A DNA stretch of 64,000 bases from Drosophila persimilis (lineage: Eukaryota > Arthropoda > Insecta > Diptera > Drosophilidae), in contig NW_020825313.1 of NCBI RefSeq assembly GCF_003286085.1, forward strand, positions 1,364,001-1,428,000, given 5' to 3'. Numbering within the stretch: position 1 is the first letter of the stretch; the number at the start of each line of letters is the position of its first letter. This document shows positions 9,257 to 19,489 of this stretch, one piece after another. The notes below the pieces were generated by a model. The model had not been told where the DNA came from. It worked only from the letters and a program-made list of their open reading frames with translations, and did not search any database. The translations under genes and the position numbers were made by a program.

Positions 9257-10560
9257 CTCCTGCTACCCGCATAATGTTTCGTCTCATTGCTATTGTTAGC
9301 GGTGCAGATGAAACACCGCGGATCGCTTTGGCAGGTTGCCGCCTTGTGCCCGTTCCCGCCGCATCTGAGGCAGCATCCGGTGCGATCCACCGCGCTCTTG
9401 TACCTGATTGCTAGGTGCCCAAACTCCAGACACCTGTAGCATCGTCGTTGAGCTGTCCGCTCCCGGATCCTACAGCTTGTCCATCCGACTTTAAGTTTGC
9501 CCACCATGAGCAGGGCTCTTGCCTGCACGGGCGGCAGGCACACAACTGCCAGTTGCGTACCAGCGAACGATGGCCTCAGGCTTTTAATGGCGCTGGTGTC
9601 CACGCTGGGGGCGTCTATCGATGCAGCTATCGCTGCTGCGATGTCCTCCTTCTCGACCAGGCTGTCGAGATCCCTGACCTCCACGCAGAGTTCTTCTGAC
9701 ACTGCCCGTCTGCAGTCCCAGTGCCACGCTGATGTCCTCCTTGAGCTTAGCTGTGTTGCTTTTGCTCGCGCCGTTGAGCTCGAGCAGCAGCTCGCCCTTT
9801 GCCGTCCTCCGGATTCTATTAACATTATCCCCTACCTCCTGCAGCTTGCCATCCTGGCGCCTGGTGACCATACGGAGGATGTCGCTATAGCTAAGCTCGC
9901 CCTGGGGTTGAATGATTATTGCGTCTGGCCTTGGTTCACGCTCACGGGGCTCCCTTTTTTTCCTTACCCTAGGGCCCACCTGCTGCCACTTGAGCTGTTT
10001 CTTAGCGGCTGGGGTGGCACCATGGTCCACTGTACCCGAGGGGGTTAGTTCATCCTGGGACTGCGCCGGCGGTTTGAGCTGGGTCGACGCTTGTTGAAGC
10101 TTTGTGCCCCTCTGCCTCTTTGTGGGCTCCGCAGCCATTTGAGGCGACTCGCGCAGCCTCTTTGAGCCGGTGTGCGGCGGCTTCGCAGCTGTTTGGGTAC
10201 CAGTAGTGGCGGTCTCGATTGTCCTGGTGTGCAGCTTCTCGAAATTGTTGACCACCAGGGCCTGAAGGGTTACCACTCTCAGGGCTAAATCCTTCATTAC
10301 GTTGTCCACATTCCGCTGGTCGTTCATCCTCTTGACCAGCTCATTGGCCCGAGTACCCAGGTTTTTTAGCAGCTCTAATGGGTCAGAGTGCGGTCGCTCC
10401 TTCTCTTTGCCGCGAAGGGCTTGAACATGCTCGAGCCCTGAGCTTTCGCAGGTGCTGACGGTGGTGGGGATCTGGTAAGGGCGTTGCGCCTACCAAAGAC
10501 TGCGTCCTCAGTCATCTTCTCAATCTGTGTTTTTGGTGTGTGAGGGGTGTTTTCCATGTA
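9257..10560 (-). pseudogene. R1-clade ORF1 (gag-like, three CCHC knuckles)
   Basis: Reading from about 10540, the N-terminal 'MTEDAVFGRRNALTRSPPPS' is followed, after a frame change near 10440, by a helix-rich stretch ('LLKNLGTRANELVKRMNDQR'). A basic linker comes next, then a second frame change near 9700-9720. The C-terminal part carries three knuckles: CYRCLEFGHLAIRY (last Cys lost), CCLRCGGNGHKAATC and CFICTANNSNETKHYAGSRRC. The protein would coat LINE RNA. It ends at about 9214 and overlaps the ORF2 start. Two frameshifts make it a pseudogene. Confidence 0.75.
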
Positions 10561-12060
10561 AAAAGAATCTCCACTCGAGTTCGTTATTCCTGGCCGCAGT
10601 ACGTAGTCACCGTGGTGATCCCATGGGTGTCTTTCCGTGGAGTGAGGTCCATGCGAGGGTTGACCCTGGGCCTTATGAGCACCAGGGTTCAGAGCCAGAT
10701 CGGTGCTAGTTGGGATATGGATCAACCAAGCCTACGCAACCACCATAGTGGGACGGCCAGGAAGCGTTAAACGAGGCCTGCCAAGGTTTTAACGAGACGG
10801 GGGCGGTGGAGACATTAACCTATGAGCCATTTCAACAGGGGTTCAGCCTGCCTACTCAGGTCATAGAATGCCCACAGTCTAATGTACGTAAGGGGGTTCC
10901 AGTGGGTCGTACGTAACACCTTACTGGTCTCGGTGTTACGGGCGGTATAGTACCTACCAAGGCGCCTATGGCGCCGGTGGGTCCACTCTAAAGGCTTGTC
11001 CCGGGCATCCCGCGATGGCCGGTAATTTCTTCCAGACGATAGTCGCTGGGGTTATACCGCCCCTTCTCGGTATCCAGCGCCCCGTTAGAGGGTGCGCCGC
11101 CGTAGCGCTGGGGTTGGCAGGAGGACAGCTCCGGGACCCGTTTTGTACCCGATGGCCTTAGAAAGCGCCGATGTGCAGTGTGAGCCTCTACAATATCCCC
11201 ATCAGTTCCACTTTGCCACATCCTATAGACCCGCGGTGAGGGGGCCGAAAAGTCGTGGTATACTTCTAGGATGTATGATGCAGCGCCATCTGCCGGTGCT
11301 CGTCTTCCTCTACGTGCTACGTAGCAGCGCCCTCTGAGGGTGGGACACGCCTGCGATGAGTAGGCTATCGCCGTCTTGTAGACCTGGTCAGCAGCTGTTG
11401 CTCTGATCAGGAAAATAGACATACGGAAAAACGTGGAGCTCATCCTAAAGAAGCTGAGGCAACTGGTGCATTATGTCGGGCCTTAGAACGGCCAACCTGC
11501 GCATGCTCGCGCGGTGCAGGCAACTCCGTTGTCTGGCATGGTAACTCCGTCGCCATCCATCTTGAGCCGGTGAGAGGAGGAGAGAAACTCACCCCGGGAG
11601 CTTCGTGAGCGTTATGAGTGAGTTGGAGTTTGAGTGACAAACCCCAAATTAGTTTAGCCATGGCAGATTGCTTTAAAATCCTGATTGTCGACCTTCTTGG
11701 GTTTGGACACGGTCTGCTCGGGCCAGGAGTCCAGAGTTAAGCTCAGTAAGCATCGCGCCCATAGGGTAAGTACGGGTGGATGTGCGCTCGCTTACCGTTG
11801 ATCACTCTCTCTTTGAGTTATAGCCAGTCACTTCACTCAATGGCTGCTACCGCCGACGCGGAAGAAAAGAACCGCCAGCCTGGATCGGAGGCGGGCACAA
11901 CGAGGAGGAGCTCGACCTGCCCTGGTAGCCAGAACGGTACTTCGTCAGCCCAGGTCCTATTCCACCCCCGGCGGCTCCGCAGACACACGGAGCGCGACGC
12001 AAACACAGGAGCAACGGAGGCGCGCGACCGACCCGGGTTTTTTTACAACTCAACTTTTTC
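10561..12060 (-). other. 5' region of the R1-clade element
   Basis: About 1.5 kb between ORF1 and the right target-site duplication. I see no convincing protein in it. Weak readings on either strand lack family motifs. Its far end (12030-12060, 'CCCGGGTTTTTTTACAACTC') touches the duplicated target site, so it is inside the insertion and is most simply the 5' untranslated and promoter region. Confidence 0.5.
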
Positions 12061-13237
12061 GTGTGTTGGATGAGGTGATTTGATGTGTGCGTGAGAGCGA
12101 TGAAGTGTGTGATTGGGATGAGTATATGCAACCAAAATCAAAAACTGTAAAAATAATCGGTATTATTACACTACTCATTTGTGTCCAGTTCGACTTAGCC
12201 CATGGACAGGAATTCCCTTTGTGTTTAAACCGGATTTCATTGGCTTTTGCACATTTTTGCCGTATCAAAAGAACATTGTTAAACATAAAGCGGATAAAAA
12301 AACAGGGTTTCGCATATCGGGTCTAATTTCGAAAGAAAGATAGAAAATAGAACTAAATCCGAGGCGGGGTCGATGCTTTCCGGCTGGAGACCGAGTTCCT
12401 ACTCGAGGTCTGAAGGTGTCACACGATTGAACCGGGCGCAGGTAACATTAGGTGCTTCCGATGCCAGGGGTCCATGACCGCGGTCCATCTGCGGTGTGAG
12501 GTTAGGTACACTCACACTTTGGATTGCTCTTGGGGCGACTGGTGTATTTGAAGAGTCAGTCAGATCATCCCCATGGGTCGAACGGGTCTAGGCGACGCTT
12601 GCAGAGCACACCGATCGGGTTTACTTGAGAAGCAAGTCCATGCCCTCGGCTACCGCCTCATCCGAATGTCGAACGGTGGGTTTTAACCGGTGGTACGGGC
12701 ACGTGGCCAATAGAGGTCTCCGGTAATAACCAATCAGTAACTTCTAGACCAGCGTTTCAATACGTAGATACTAGTGGTGCTAATCCACCACTAGTATGGT
12801 GCTAATCCTACGAGGAAAGAACAGAACATTTTTTAACGGGTCGCTGTAGCTGGGTGGACAATTACCTCAACAGAATTGCACCACTGTTTCGAAAAATGTT
12901 ACTAAACTGGTGGCGCTCGTTTTCCAAATGGTCGAACGGCTGCCCCAGTATTGGCGATATATAACTGTCGCGTCCACTCAAATTAAAGGATCACTTTGAG
13001 CCGCACTTGGCACTTGCACTAGGATATGACTTTGGCTTGACCTTGTTTTAGAGAACTGGGTCAGCTCTACAAGACTTTTTTTTCACCTGCCGGTCACTCT
13101 GACGGTCACGAGGAGAAAAAGAAAGAGGCTGGGACTACTAGGTACAGAAACCCACGTTTTTCCCACACTTTCTATGGTCTTCTTCTGTTATACAGAATCC
13201 AGCCACAGCAATATTTAATAAAATATAGTGCACGGCT
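12061..13237 (-). repeat. Long direct repeat, copy A, right part
   Basis: This continues the repeat of 6315-7117 and matches 22478-23210 plus 27904-28308. At 12811-12826 it contains the uninterrupted sequence CGAGGAAAGAACAG, which is split by the CR1 insertion in copy B. It ends at 'AATATAGTGCACGGC', followed by element E sequence. A short local duplication ('GTGGTGCTAATCC') near 12773-12808 is private to this copy. Confidence 0.8.
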
Positions 13238-13444
13238 ATTGATAATCTCTGTATGGTTAAAGCTCACAAGAGCTGCAACTCGAATTTTTTACTGCCTAGT
13301 TTTAGGCTGTAATTTTGGGAGTTAGCCGTTGATAATTCAAATAAAAGTCACGACAAGCGTCGAATATTACACCCCCCCGCTGAAATCACACTTTAGGGTC
13401 TTGCTAACCAATGCGTGATCCACACTTGCAGTGCTGGATACGAT

Positions 13445-14589
13445 TTATTGCATAATACCTTTTGCGTGATATTTACCAATAAAGCGCACCTGGAAATCTT
13501 CCAGGTCGTAGTTGCTGTTCCCGAGTCGTTTCTTTATGCGGGCTTTCCGAAACGTAGGTGCCAGTTTCGCATTAAAGCCTTTCACAAAACTACTCTGGTC
13601 AAAATTTCGTCTATAAACTTCTTCTTTCCTTTCGAACATGTTGCTGTTTCAGTGTTTCTGCAGCGGTCTTGCCAATTAGCTCGAAGGAATCGTCGCGATC
13701 AAAGACTACAGTTCGGTCCTCCAACATACTGAGGTTTCGAGGGAGTTGATAAGTGGAACCGCCAGTAATCATGTTTTGGCCAAAAGCAACACGATATGGG
13801 CAACTTTTGACGGCTTCATGCACACTGGACCGTAACGCACAAGTAATAGCTTTGATAGCAGCGAGTACCGAGCGATTTACCCACTCTGAGGCATTGGTTT
13901 GGGGGGCGTACGAATGTCGAATTTGGTATTTCGCTAACAGATCATTGAAATTGTGTGACTTGAATTGAACACCGTTATCTGACACTATCACTTCCGGGAC
14001 TCCAAAGCAATGAAACAGGACTTCCTCCATGAACCGAGTTACAGCATCCGCCGTTTTTACCATTTTTAGGAAAGGAAATTTAGAAAAATGATCGAGCACT
14101 ACAAAAATGCTTCGGGGGTACGTACCTAGAAAATCGACGTAAAGTTTTTGAAATAGACGAAAGGTCTCTCCTGCTTTGCCCATTGGCGGACGTAGCGGAC
14201 GATTGGGGTGCTTACAACATTTGCACACTTCGCAGTTGTTTATAAAAGCTTTTACATCGCCCACTAAATTTGGCCAATAATAGAAGCGTCGAACTCGTTC
14301 TAGCGTCTTATTGATCCCACTGTGAGAAGCTAAGGGATGTTCGTGGCCTCGTGGCGTTCTCTGGGAACCCACAGTTTTCAGCACATGTTGTCACTAATTT
14401 GTTCACCAGTGGCGTGTTCATAAAGAAGTGGCGATAAAGAAGGATATCCATTACTTTTACATCAGGTAAACGATCTGGATTAGCTTGAATTTTCGCAAGG
14501 AGTTCCTGATAGTCGGTTGATTTAAATGCTTTAGATTGAACGTCTACTAGGCTATCAAAGCCAATAAACGATAAGGCTTCGGTATGCAC
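13445..14589 (-). pseudogene. E-A integrase
   Basis: The zinc finger is visible as 'HPLASHSGINKTLERV...NNCEVCK' in 14220-14330. The catalytic core has 'LYVDFLG', 'VIVSDNGVQF' and 'APQTNASEWVNRS' (D, D, E). The C-terminal part in another frame (13445-13639) reads 'VYRRNFDQSSFVKGFNAKLA', a conserved integrase tail region. Three frames are needed to read the whole, so there are at least two indels. Compared with E-B, a stretch near 13850 (between 'ALRSSVHEAV' and 'NRSVLAAIKA') is shorter here. Confidence 0.8.
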
Positions 14590-14969
14590 TCGTGATAAGG
14601 CATCCGGAACGATGTTCTGACTACCCTTTCTATGAAAAATCTTGAAGGTGAAGCCCTGCAGTTTCAGAGGATGCCATCTTCATCTGATTGCATCAGGACA
14701 CCACCCACTCCTGTGTGACTCGCATCACAATAGATTGAAAAGGGAATGGTAAAATCGGGACTGTGCAACACAGGAGTGTTACACATCTGTGATTTTAAGT
14801 AATCGAACGCGTTCTGTGCTTCATCGGTCCATTCAAATTTTCGCTTGCTCTTAAGCGTATCTTAGATAGGCGCAGCGATACCCGCATAATTTTTTATGAA
14901 TTTGTCGTACCAACCAGTGAGACCCAAGAACCTGCGGACTTGTTTCACGGATCGGGGGACCTGAAACTC
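14590..14969 (-). pseudogene. E-A RT thumb and RNase H remnant
   Basis: The minus strand reads the RT connection 'VRRFLGLTGWYDKFIKNYAG', a stop codon, then an RNase H start 'FSIYCDASHTGVGGVLMQS' before the sequence jumps (about 14665-14680) to later pol sequence. The bulk of RNase H is deleted. E-B has lost a different part of the same region, so these deletions came after the block duplicated. Confidence 0.65.
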
Positions 14970-15635
14970 TTAAATCGTTATGTTGCCTATAACATGGCCT
15001 AGGTATTTAACCTCCTTTAGGCAAAATTTGGACTTCTCCACGTTAATGGTCAGACCTGCTTCGCGTAATCGGGCGGACAGGACATTGAGAACTTGAATAT
15101 GCTGCTCAAGTGATTCAGATATGACCAACAAGTCGTCTAGGTAAATAAATATCACAAATTTCACTTTATCCATCAACTTGGACATCGTTTGGGGTGCATT
15201 ACACAACCCAAAGGGCAGGACCGTGTACTGATACAACGGGCGCCCTGGGATGGTAAACGCCGTTTTTTCACGAGCGCTTACTTCCAGCGAAATTTCCCAA
15301 TAGGCATCCTTCAAATCGATGCTTGAGATGAACTCAGCTCGAGGAAGCCGACTGAGAATGCCATCGATCAATGGCATGGGATAAGCGTTCTTAACAGTGA
15401 CTTCGTTAAGTTTCCGACTGTCGATGCATAATCGCACCTTTCCAGGTTTACGAACGAGGACCACGGGTGACGACCATGCGCTATCTGATTCTTCGATAAC
15501 TGCAAGAGCTAACATTCGGTATACCTCTACGTACATCAGCCTTTCTACGACTGGAGACTCGGCATAATGTCGTTGTTTTATTGCCTTAGCGTTGCCCACT
15601 TCAATTTCGTGCGACAACCAGACCTTGATTCGCAA
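14970..15635 (-). CDS. pol: E-A reverse transcriptase core
   Basis: A 221-residue open frame holds the RT palm and fingers: 'AWSSPVVLVRKPGKVRLCID', 'SSIDLKDAYWEISL', 'FGLCNAPQTM' and catalytic 'IFIYLDDLLVIS'. It runs to 'VKYLGHVIG' at the start of the thumb. The start methionine lies inside a larger polyprotein, so it is not a true initiation site. The frame is overlapped by the protease frame over 15601-15635, pointing to an indel at that junction. Confidence 0.8.
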   Translation of the reverse strand: MRIKVWLSHEIEVGNAKAIKQRHYAESPVVERLMYVEVYRMLALAVIEESDSAWSSPVVLVRKPGKVRLCIDSRKLNEVTVKNAYPMPLIDGILSRLPRAEFISSIDLKDAYWEISLEVSAREKTAFTIPGRPLYQYTVLPFGLCNAPQTMSKLMDKVKFVIFIYLDDLLVISESLEQHIQVLNVLSARLREAGLTINVEKSKFCLKEVKYLGHVIGNITI

Positions 15636-16017
15636 AGGATGGAAACAAGTTGACCGTCTCTGCTAACTGAGCTTGCTGCTGCTTCGACAAACACACATGT
15701 AACGTACTATCGAATGCTAAACCTGATAACTCTGGACTGGATGCTTTATGGGCTAGAAAAACAGGTAACAAATTAAAACGAGACCAAAAGTCTATGCCTA
15801 GATATAGGTCTTGCGCCCAGGATGGGACTACAAACAATTTCAATACTTTCTTCTGGCCTTGAAAACCCACTTCGGTGGTGGCCTTGCCAATTATTGGCTG
15901 GCTCTGCCCATCCGCCGTACTTACTGCTGCTCTCACAGGCTTGATCTGGTTCGGATTCTGAAACAGGTCGGCCGCAAACTTCCCACCTATGCAACTTATG
16001 GATGTACTGGTATTCAT
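15601..16017 (-). pseudogene. E-A protease 1, catalytic site lost
   Basis: A 138-residue reading of the aspartic protease and the linker to RT. At the active site the other E copies read MDTGASISCIG. Here it reads MNTSTSISCIG, so the catalytic Asp and the Gly of D-T-G are gone and the enzyme cannot work. The 'YLGIDFWSRFNLLP' motif (second conserved protease motif) is intact. The 436-base stretch at 17891-18330 is a second copy of the same region. Confidence 0.8.
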
Positions 16018-16095
16018 AAGTCCACTGAGCGTCCTTCCCAGTACGGTGACTTCCGCATAGGGTCGCCAGTACCTTTACGTATTAACGACTGACGC

Positions 16096-16505
16096 CTATA
16101 CGTTAGAGCACTCGTTTTTGACAGTTTGCCGATATTGGAGCAATCGCTTTCGAGATCGAGTCGTTAGTTGAATTCTTTCCCTACTTGGGGTTAAAATACA
16201 AGTGTGTGAAGGAATGTCTGGGAGTTTTTGTAAGTCCGGGAGTAATGGAACTGTCGAAACGTCCATTAAATGGTGTTCGTTGCTTTCGAACTGTTTGGTT
16301 TGCGTGCACCTGTCGATTGTGCATGGCTTGACGAGTTTTTTGGATCGTTGCACCTAGAGCACGACGATTTATGCGTATCCCGTTTGCCACAGAAGTAACA
16401 AAAGACGGTGCGATCACCTACGCAGTCTTGATACCGATGCCCCTGACAACCACAGTTTGTAACGAACCTAAAAGGGTTCGATACAATCCGTCCCCCGACA
16501 TATAA
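16096..16505 (-). pseudogene. E-A nucleocapsid 1
   Basis: Minus-strand gag end with zinc-knuckle remnants: 'NCGCQGHRYQDC' and 'FCYFCGKRDTHKSSC'. In the other three E units of this window, read in other frames, only small substitutions differ. The reading is cut at about 16505, where a plus-strand F LTR begins, so the upstream part of gag is separated from it. Confidence 0.7.
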
Positions 16506-17162
16506 TGAGCTTATCACACCACACCCCGCAACCAACGCCCCCCCTCTACACGTAGCCACCGATCGACACGCGCCGACTCCATAACGCTGACCAAAGACAT
16601 CAGGTCACACGGACTTCCCCCACTCCAGGCCAAGTGCAGTCTTCCGGGTTCATCAACTGCGGAAAGATGACACCGCGGAAGTTTCCGACGGTCACCAAGA
16701 ACGACGAAGTGCCCCGACCCCGACGCGGAAGTGCACTTTCGAACTCGCGGACTCAGCAATACGGGCTTATAAAAAGACGACGACCAGAACCAAGAAACAA
16801 CTGGCGCAGAAACTCGGTTCGGAGTACAGACGTTGTACCAGGAACCTACGGGAAACACCGGCGACCAATCAAACTAAGTTAATTTAAAGTGCTAAGGTTT
16901 ATAATATAGTGTCAAATTATCAGAGTAACACCCAATTGCGTAAGTTCATTCCAACTAGCCGAGGCACCGACACACCCCACCCCGAGTCTACGCACGCCGT
17001 TCCGTATACACGACGAGAGACGCCCACTCTAGCCCCGATCCACCTCTCTACGATAGGCCACCCCCGACCATTCCTTAAGGTTCCATCTATATCTACAAAT
17101 TTCTTGTGGATTGACCCCTGGATGTGAATGAGCTTACCTCAGCCTGAAATAGGTCCATCACA
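16506..17162 (+). repeat. F 5' LTR (plus strand), about 657 bp
   Basis: This starts near TGAGCTTATCACACC and ends near CCATCACA, with the tRNA-Lys-type primer site two bases later. A TATA box (CTTATAAAAAG, about 16766) and a polyadenylation signal region follow in the right order. The signal is AATATA here but AATAAA in the other three copies. The exact left boundary is not certain, because no target duplication separates it from E gag. Close copies lie at 18819-19489, 37526-38182 and 39969-40639. Confidence 0.7.
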
Positions 17163-17164
17163 AG

Positions 17165-17182
17165 TGGCGCCCGAGCAGTCAC
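17165..17182 (+). promoter_or_regulatory. F primer binding site, tRNA-Lys type
   Basis: TGGCGCCCGAGCAGTCAC lies immediately after the F LTR. The first ten bases match the tRNA-Lys primer site known from lentiviruses and several Drosophila gypsy-group elements. The match weakens after 'GAGCAG'. Confidence 0.7.
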
Positions 17183-17429
17183 CCAAGGGAACGTCAGCGA
17201 GGGTTTGTGGAATAAAACCCCACGGCCACTAGAGAAGAACACAAGATAACAACCCAAAGAAAACCCCGACCTTGCAGACGAAAGCGCGACACAGCGACAG
17301 AGAAACGCGAACAGTGCCGCCACCCCCGAGAAGAAATTCGAAGCGTCAGCCGCGAAGCTTGACACAGTGCCCTAGTGAAAGAAAAGCGCAAGCCCAGCGA
17401 AACAGCCAACTCGAGTAACAATCGGAGCG

Positions 17430-17890
17430 ATGGAATCTTATACAGAGGAACAGCCCGTGGGTATTACCCTGGAGAATTTGTCGCCAACCCAGGGGTGAGT
17501 ACCGGCTGGATACACAAACGCCGCCGAGAGGATAACGTGGAAGATTTGCGGAGAAATTTCGCCGAACTAGTCGCCGGGCCCCTCGAACACGATGCGTGGG
17601 TCAGGTTGACAGAGCTCGAGCGGCAGTACTCCAGATCTCCAGGACGAGCCAGATCGCCCCAGCCCGACACCTCAGCACTAACGGAGAAGCGGAAGACGGA
17701 CCCCAAACTCAGCCTACAAGTTTCGGGAGTCATGGAGGGCAAAGCCAGCACCTCACCGACATCGATAACCGTCGAAGATCTACCGAAGCCCCCGCCCCCG
17801 AAGCCAAGGCCTTCGCCCATGAGAAGGATCTTGCCGATAGCAGGAGAAAACGCCGCACAGATGGCGGAACGGAGCCGAAAGTGGGAAAGT
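17430..17890 (+). pseudogene. gag: F gag N-terminal fragment (plus strand)
   Basis: ATG at 17430 gives MESYTEEQPVGITLENLSPT and then TGA. The continuation 'STGWIHKRRRE...VEDLRRNFAELV' is open in another frame, so one indel near 17497 broke it. The 'VEDLRRNFAELV' stretch looks SAP-like, and a Pro/Lys-rich segment follows. The frame ends at the junction with E protease copy 2 at about 17890, so the rest of F is missing. Compared with 38482-39010, 42 bases (14 residues) after RRRE are deleted here. The indel is shared with the other copy and so predates block duplication. Confidence 0.7.
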
Positions 17891-18375
17891 GGGCTGTTTT
17901 ATTGCCTTAGCGTTGCCCAACTTCAATTTCGTGCGACAACCACCGCATTCGCACAGGAGGGAAACAAGTTGACCGTCTCTGCTAACTGAGCTTGCTGCTG
18001 CTTCGACAAACACACATGTAACATACTATCGAATGCTAAACCTGATAACTGGACTGGATGATTTATGGGCTAGAAAAGCAGGTAACAAATAAAAACGAGA
18101 CCAAAAGTCTATGCCTAGATATAGGTCTTGCGCCCAGGATGGGACTACAAACAATTTCAATACTTTCTTCTGGCCTTGAAAACCCACTTCGGTGGTGACC
18201 TTGCCAATTATTGGCTGGCTCTGCCCATCCGCCGTACTGCTGCTCTCAAAGGCTTGATCTGGTTCGGATTCTAAACCAGGTCGGCCGCAAACATCCTACC
18301 TATGCAACTTATGGATGCACCGGTATCCATCAGTCCACTGAGCGTCCTTCCCAGTACGGTGACTTCCGCATAGGG
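17891..18375 (-). pseudogene. E-A protease 2
   Basis: Near-copy of 15576-16062 beginning at 'TGTTTTATTGCCTTAGCG'. The active site reads MDTGASISCIG and is intact. Small deletions around 18048-18066 and 18228-18250 break the frame. The left junction joins F gag to E protease with no obvious shared sequence beyond a few bases. It is identical in type to the junction at 39015 in E-B. Confidence 0.7.
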
Positions 18376-18408
18376 TCGCCAGTCCTTAGACGTATTAACG
18401 ACTGACGC

Positions 18409-18818
18409 CTATACGTTAGAGCGCTCGTTTTTGAGAGTTTGCCGATATTGGAGCAATCGCTTTCGAGATCGAGTCGTTAGTTGAATTCTTTCCCTACTTG
18501 GGGTTAAAATACAAGTGTGTGAAGGAATGTCTGGGAGTTTTTGTAAGTCCGGGAGTAATGGAACTGTCGAAACGTCCATTAAATGGTGTTCGCTGCTTTC
18601 GAACTGTTTGGTTTGCGTGCACCTGTCGATTGTGCATGGCTTGACGAGTTTTTTGGATCGTTGCACCTAGAGCACGACGATTTATGCGTATCCCGTTTGC
18701 CACAGCCGTAACAAAAGACGGTGCGATCACCTACGCAGTCTTGATACCGATGCCCCTGACAACCACAGTTTGTAACGAACCTAAAAGGGTTCGATACAAT
18801 CCGTCCCCCGACATATAA
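18409..18818 (-). pseudogene. E-A nucleocapsid 2
   Basis: Second copy of the nucleocapsid relic, with knuckles 'NCGCQGHRYQDC' and 'FCYGCGKRDTHKSSC'. The GCG in the second knuckle marks unit 2 in both E-A and E-B, whereas unit 1 has FCG in both. Unit identity is therefore shared across the block copies, which is evidence that the rearrangement came first. Confidence 0.75.
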
Positions 18819-19489
18819 TGAGCGTATCACACCACACCCCGCAACCAACGCCCCCCCTCTACACGTAGCCACCGATCGACACGCGCCGACTCCATAACGC
18901 TGACCAAAGACATCAGGTCACGCGGACTTCCCCCACTCCAGGCCAAGCCATCGGCCAAGTGCAGTCTTCCGGGTTCATCAAATGCGGAAAGATGACACCG
19001 CGGAAGTTTCCGACGGTCACCAAGAACGACGAAGTGCCCCGACCCCGACGCGGAAGTGCACTTTCGAACTCGCGGACTCAGCAATACGGGCTTATAAAAA
19101 GACGACGACCAGAACCAAGAAACAACTGGCGCAGAAACTCGGATCGGAGTACAGACGTTGTACCAGGAACCTACGGGAAACACCGGCGACCAATCAAACT
19201 AAGTTAATTTAAAGTGCTAAGGTTTATAATAAAGTGTCAAATTATCAGAGTAACACCCAATTGAGTAATTTCATTCCAACTAGACGAGGCACCGGCACTA
19301 CCCCAACCCGAGTCCACGCACGCCGTTCCGTATACACGACGAGAGACGCCCACTCTAGCCCCGATCCACCTCTCTACGATAGGCCAGCCCCGACGCCGCC
19401 GTTAAGGTTCCATCTATTTCTACAAATTTCTTGTGGATTGACCCCTGGACGTCACTGAGCTTACCTTAGCCTGAAATAGGTCCATCACA
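18819..19489 (+). repeat. F solo LTR inside E gag
   Basis: Same LTR as 16506-17162. Directly after its end (CCATCACAAG) the sequence continues as E gag on the minus strand ('TTCCAACAGG...') rather than with a primer site. This fits loss of F's interior by LTR-LTR recombination. It separates E gag (right) from E nucleocapsid (left). Confidence 0.7.

Larger units (their letters stand above)
7118..12060 (-). mobile_element. R1-clade non-LTR retrotransposon, internally deleted
   Basis: A minus-strand LINE with a ~21-base poly(A), ORF2 (endonuclease plus RT, no RNase H), ORF1 with three CCHC knuckles, and a long 5' region. A 16-base target-site duplication and an empty site in copy B define its limits. 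The endonuclease start 'MQLNLNHCAAAQDLL' and a C-terminal C-x2-C region are R1-clade features. It is not in 28S rDNA. Both ORFs are damaged, so it is dead. Confidence 0.85.

Noticed and set aside
11780..12073. Plus-strand frame starting MAATADAEEKNRQPGS region
   Set aside because: Short, low-complexity composition, inside the LINE 5' region, and no homologous copy in the window to test conservation.
12350..12760. Long repeat as ribosomal or telomeric (HeT-A/TART) sequence
   Set aside because: The GC-rich part looked rRNA-like at first, but I recognise no 18S, 28S or spacer motif and no HeT-A/TART gag or pol.
15985..16010. Three G-to-A changes at the E-A protease 1 active site as a sign of editing
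   Set aside because: Neighbouring differences go in the opposite direction, so no consistent hypermutation is seen.
16634..16882. Plus-strand 82-codon frame repeated in all four F LTRs, and the minus-strand 114-124-codon frames opposite
   Set aside because: They lie within an LTR across its TATA region. Conservation is explained by the repeat itself, and no protein motif is visible.
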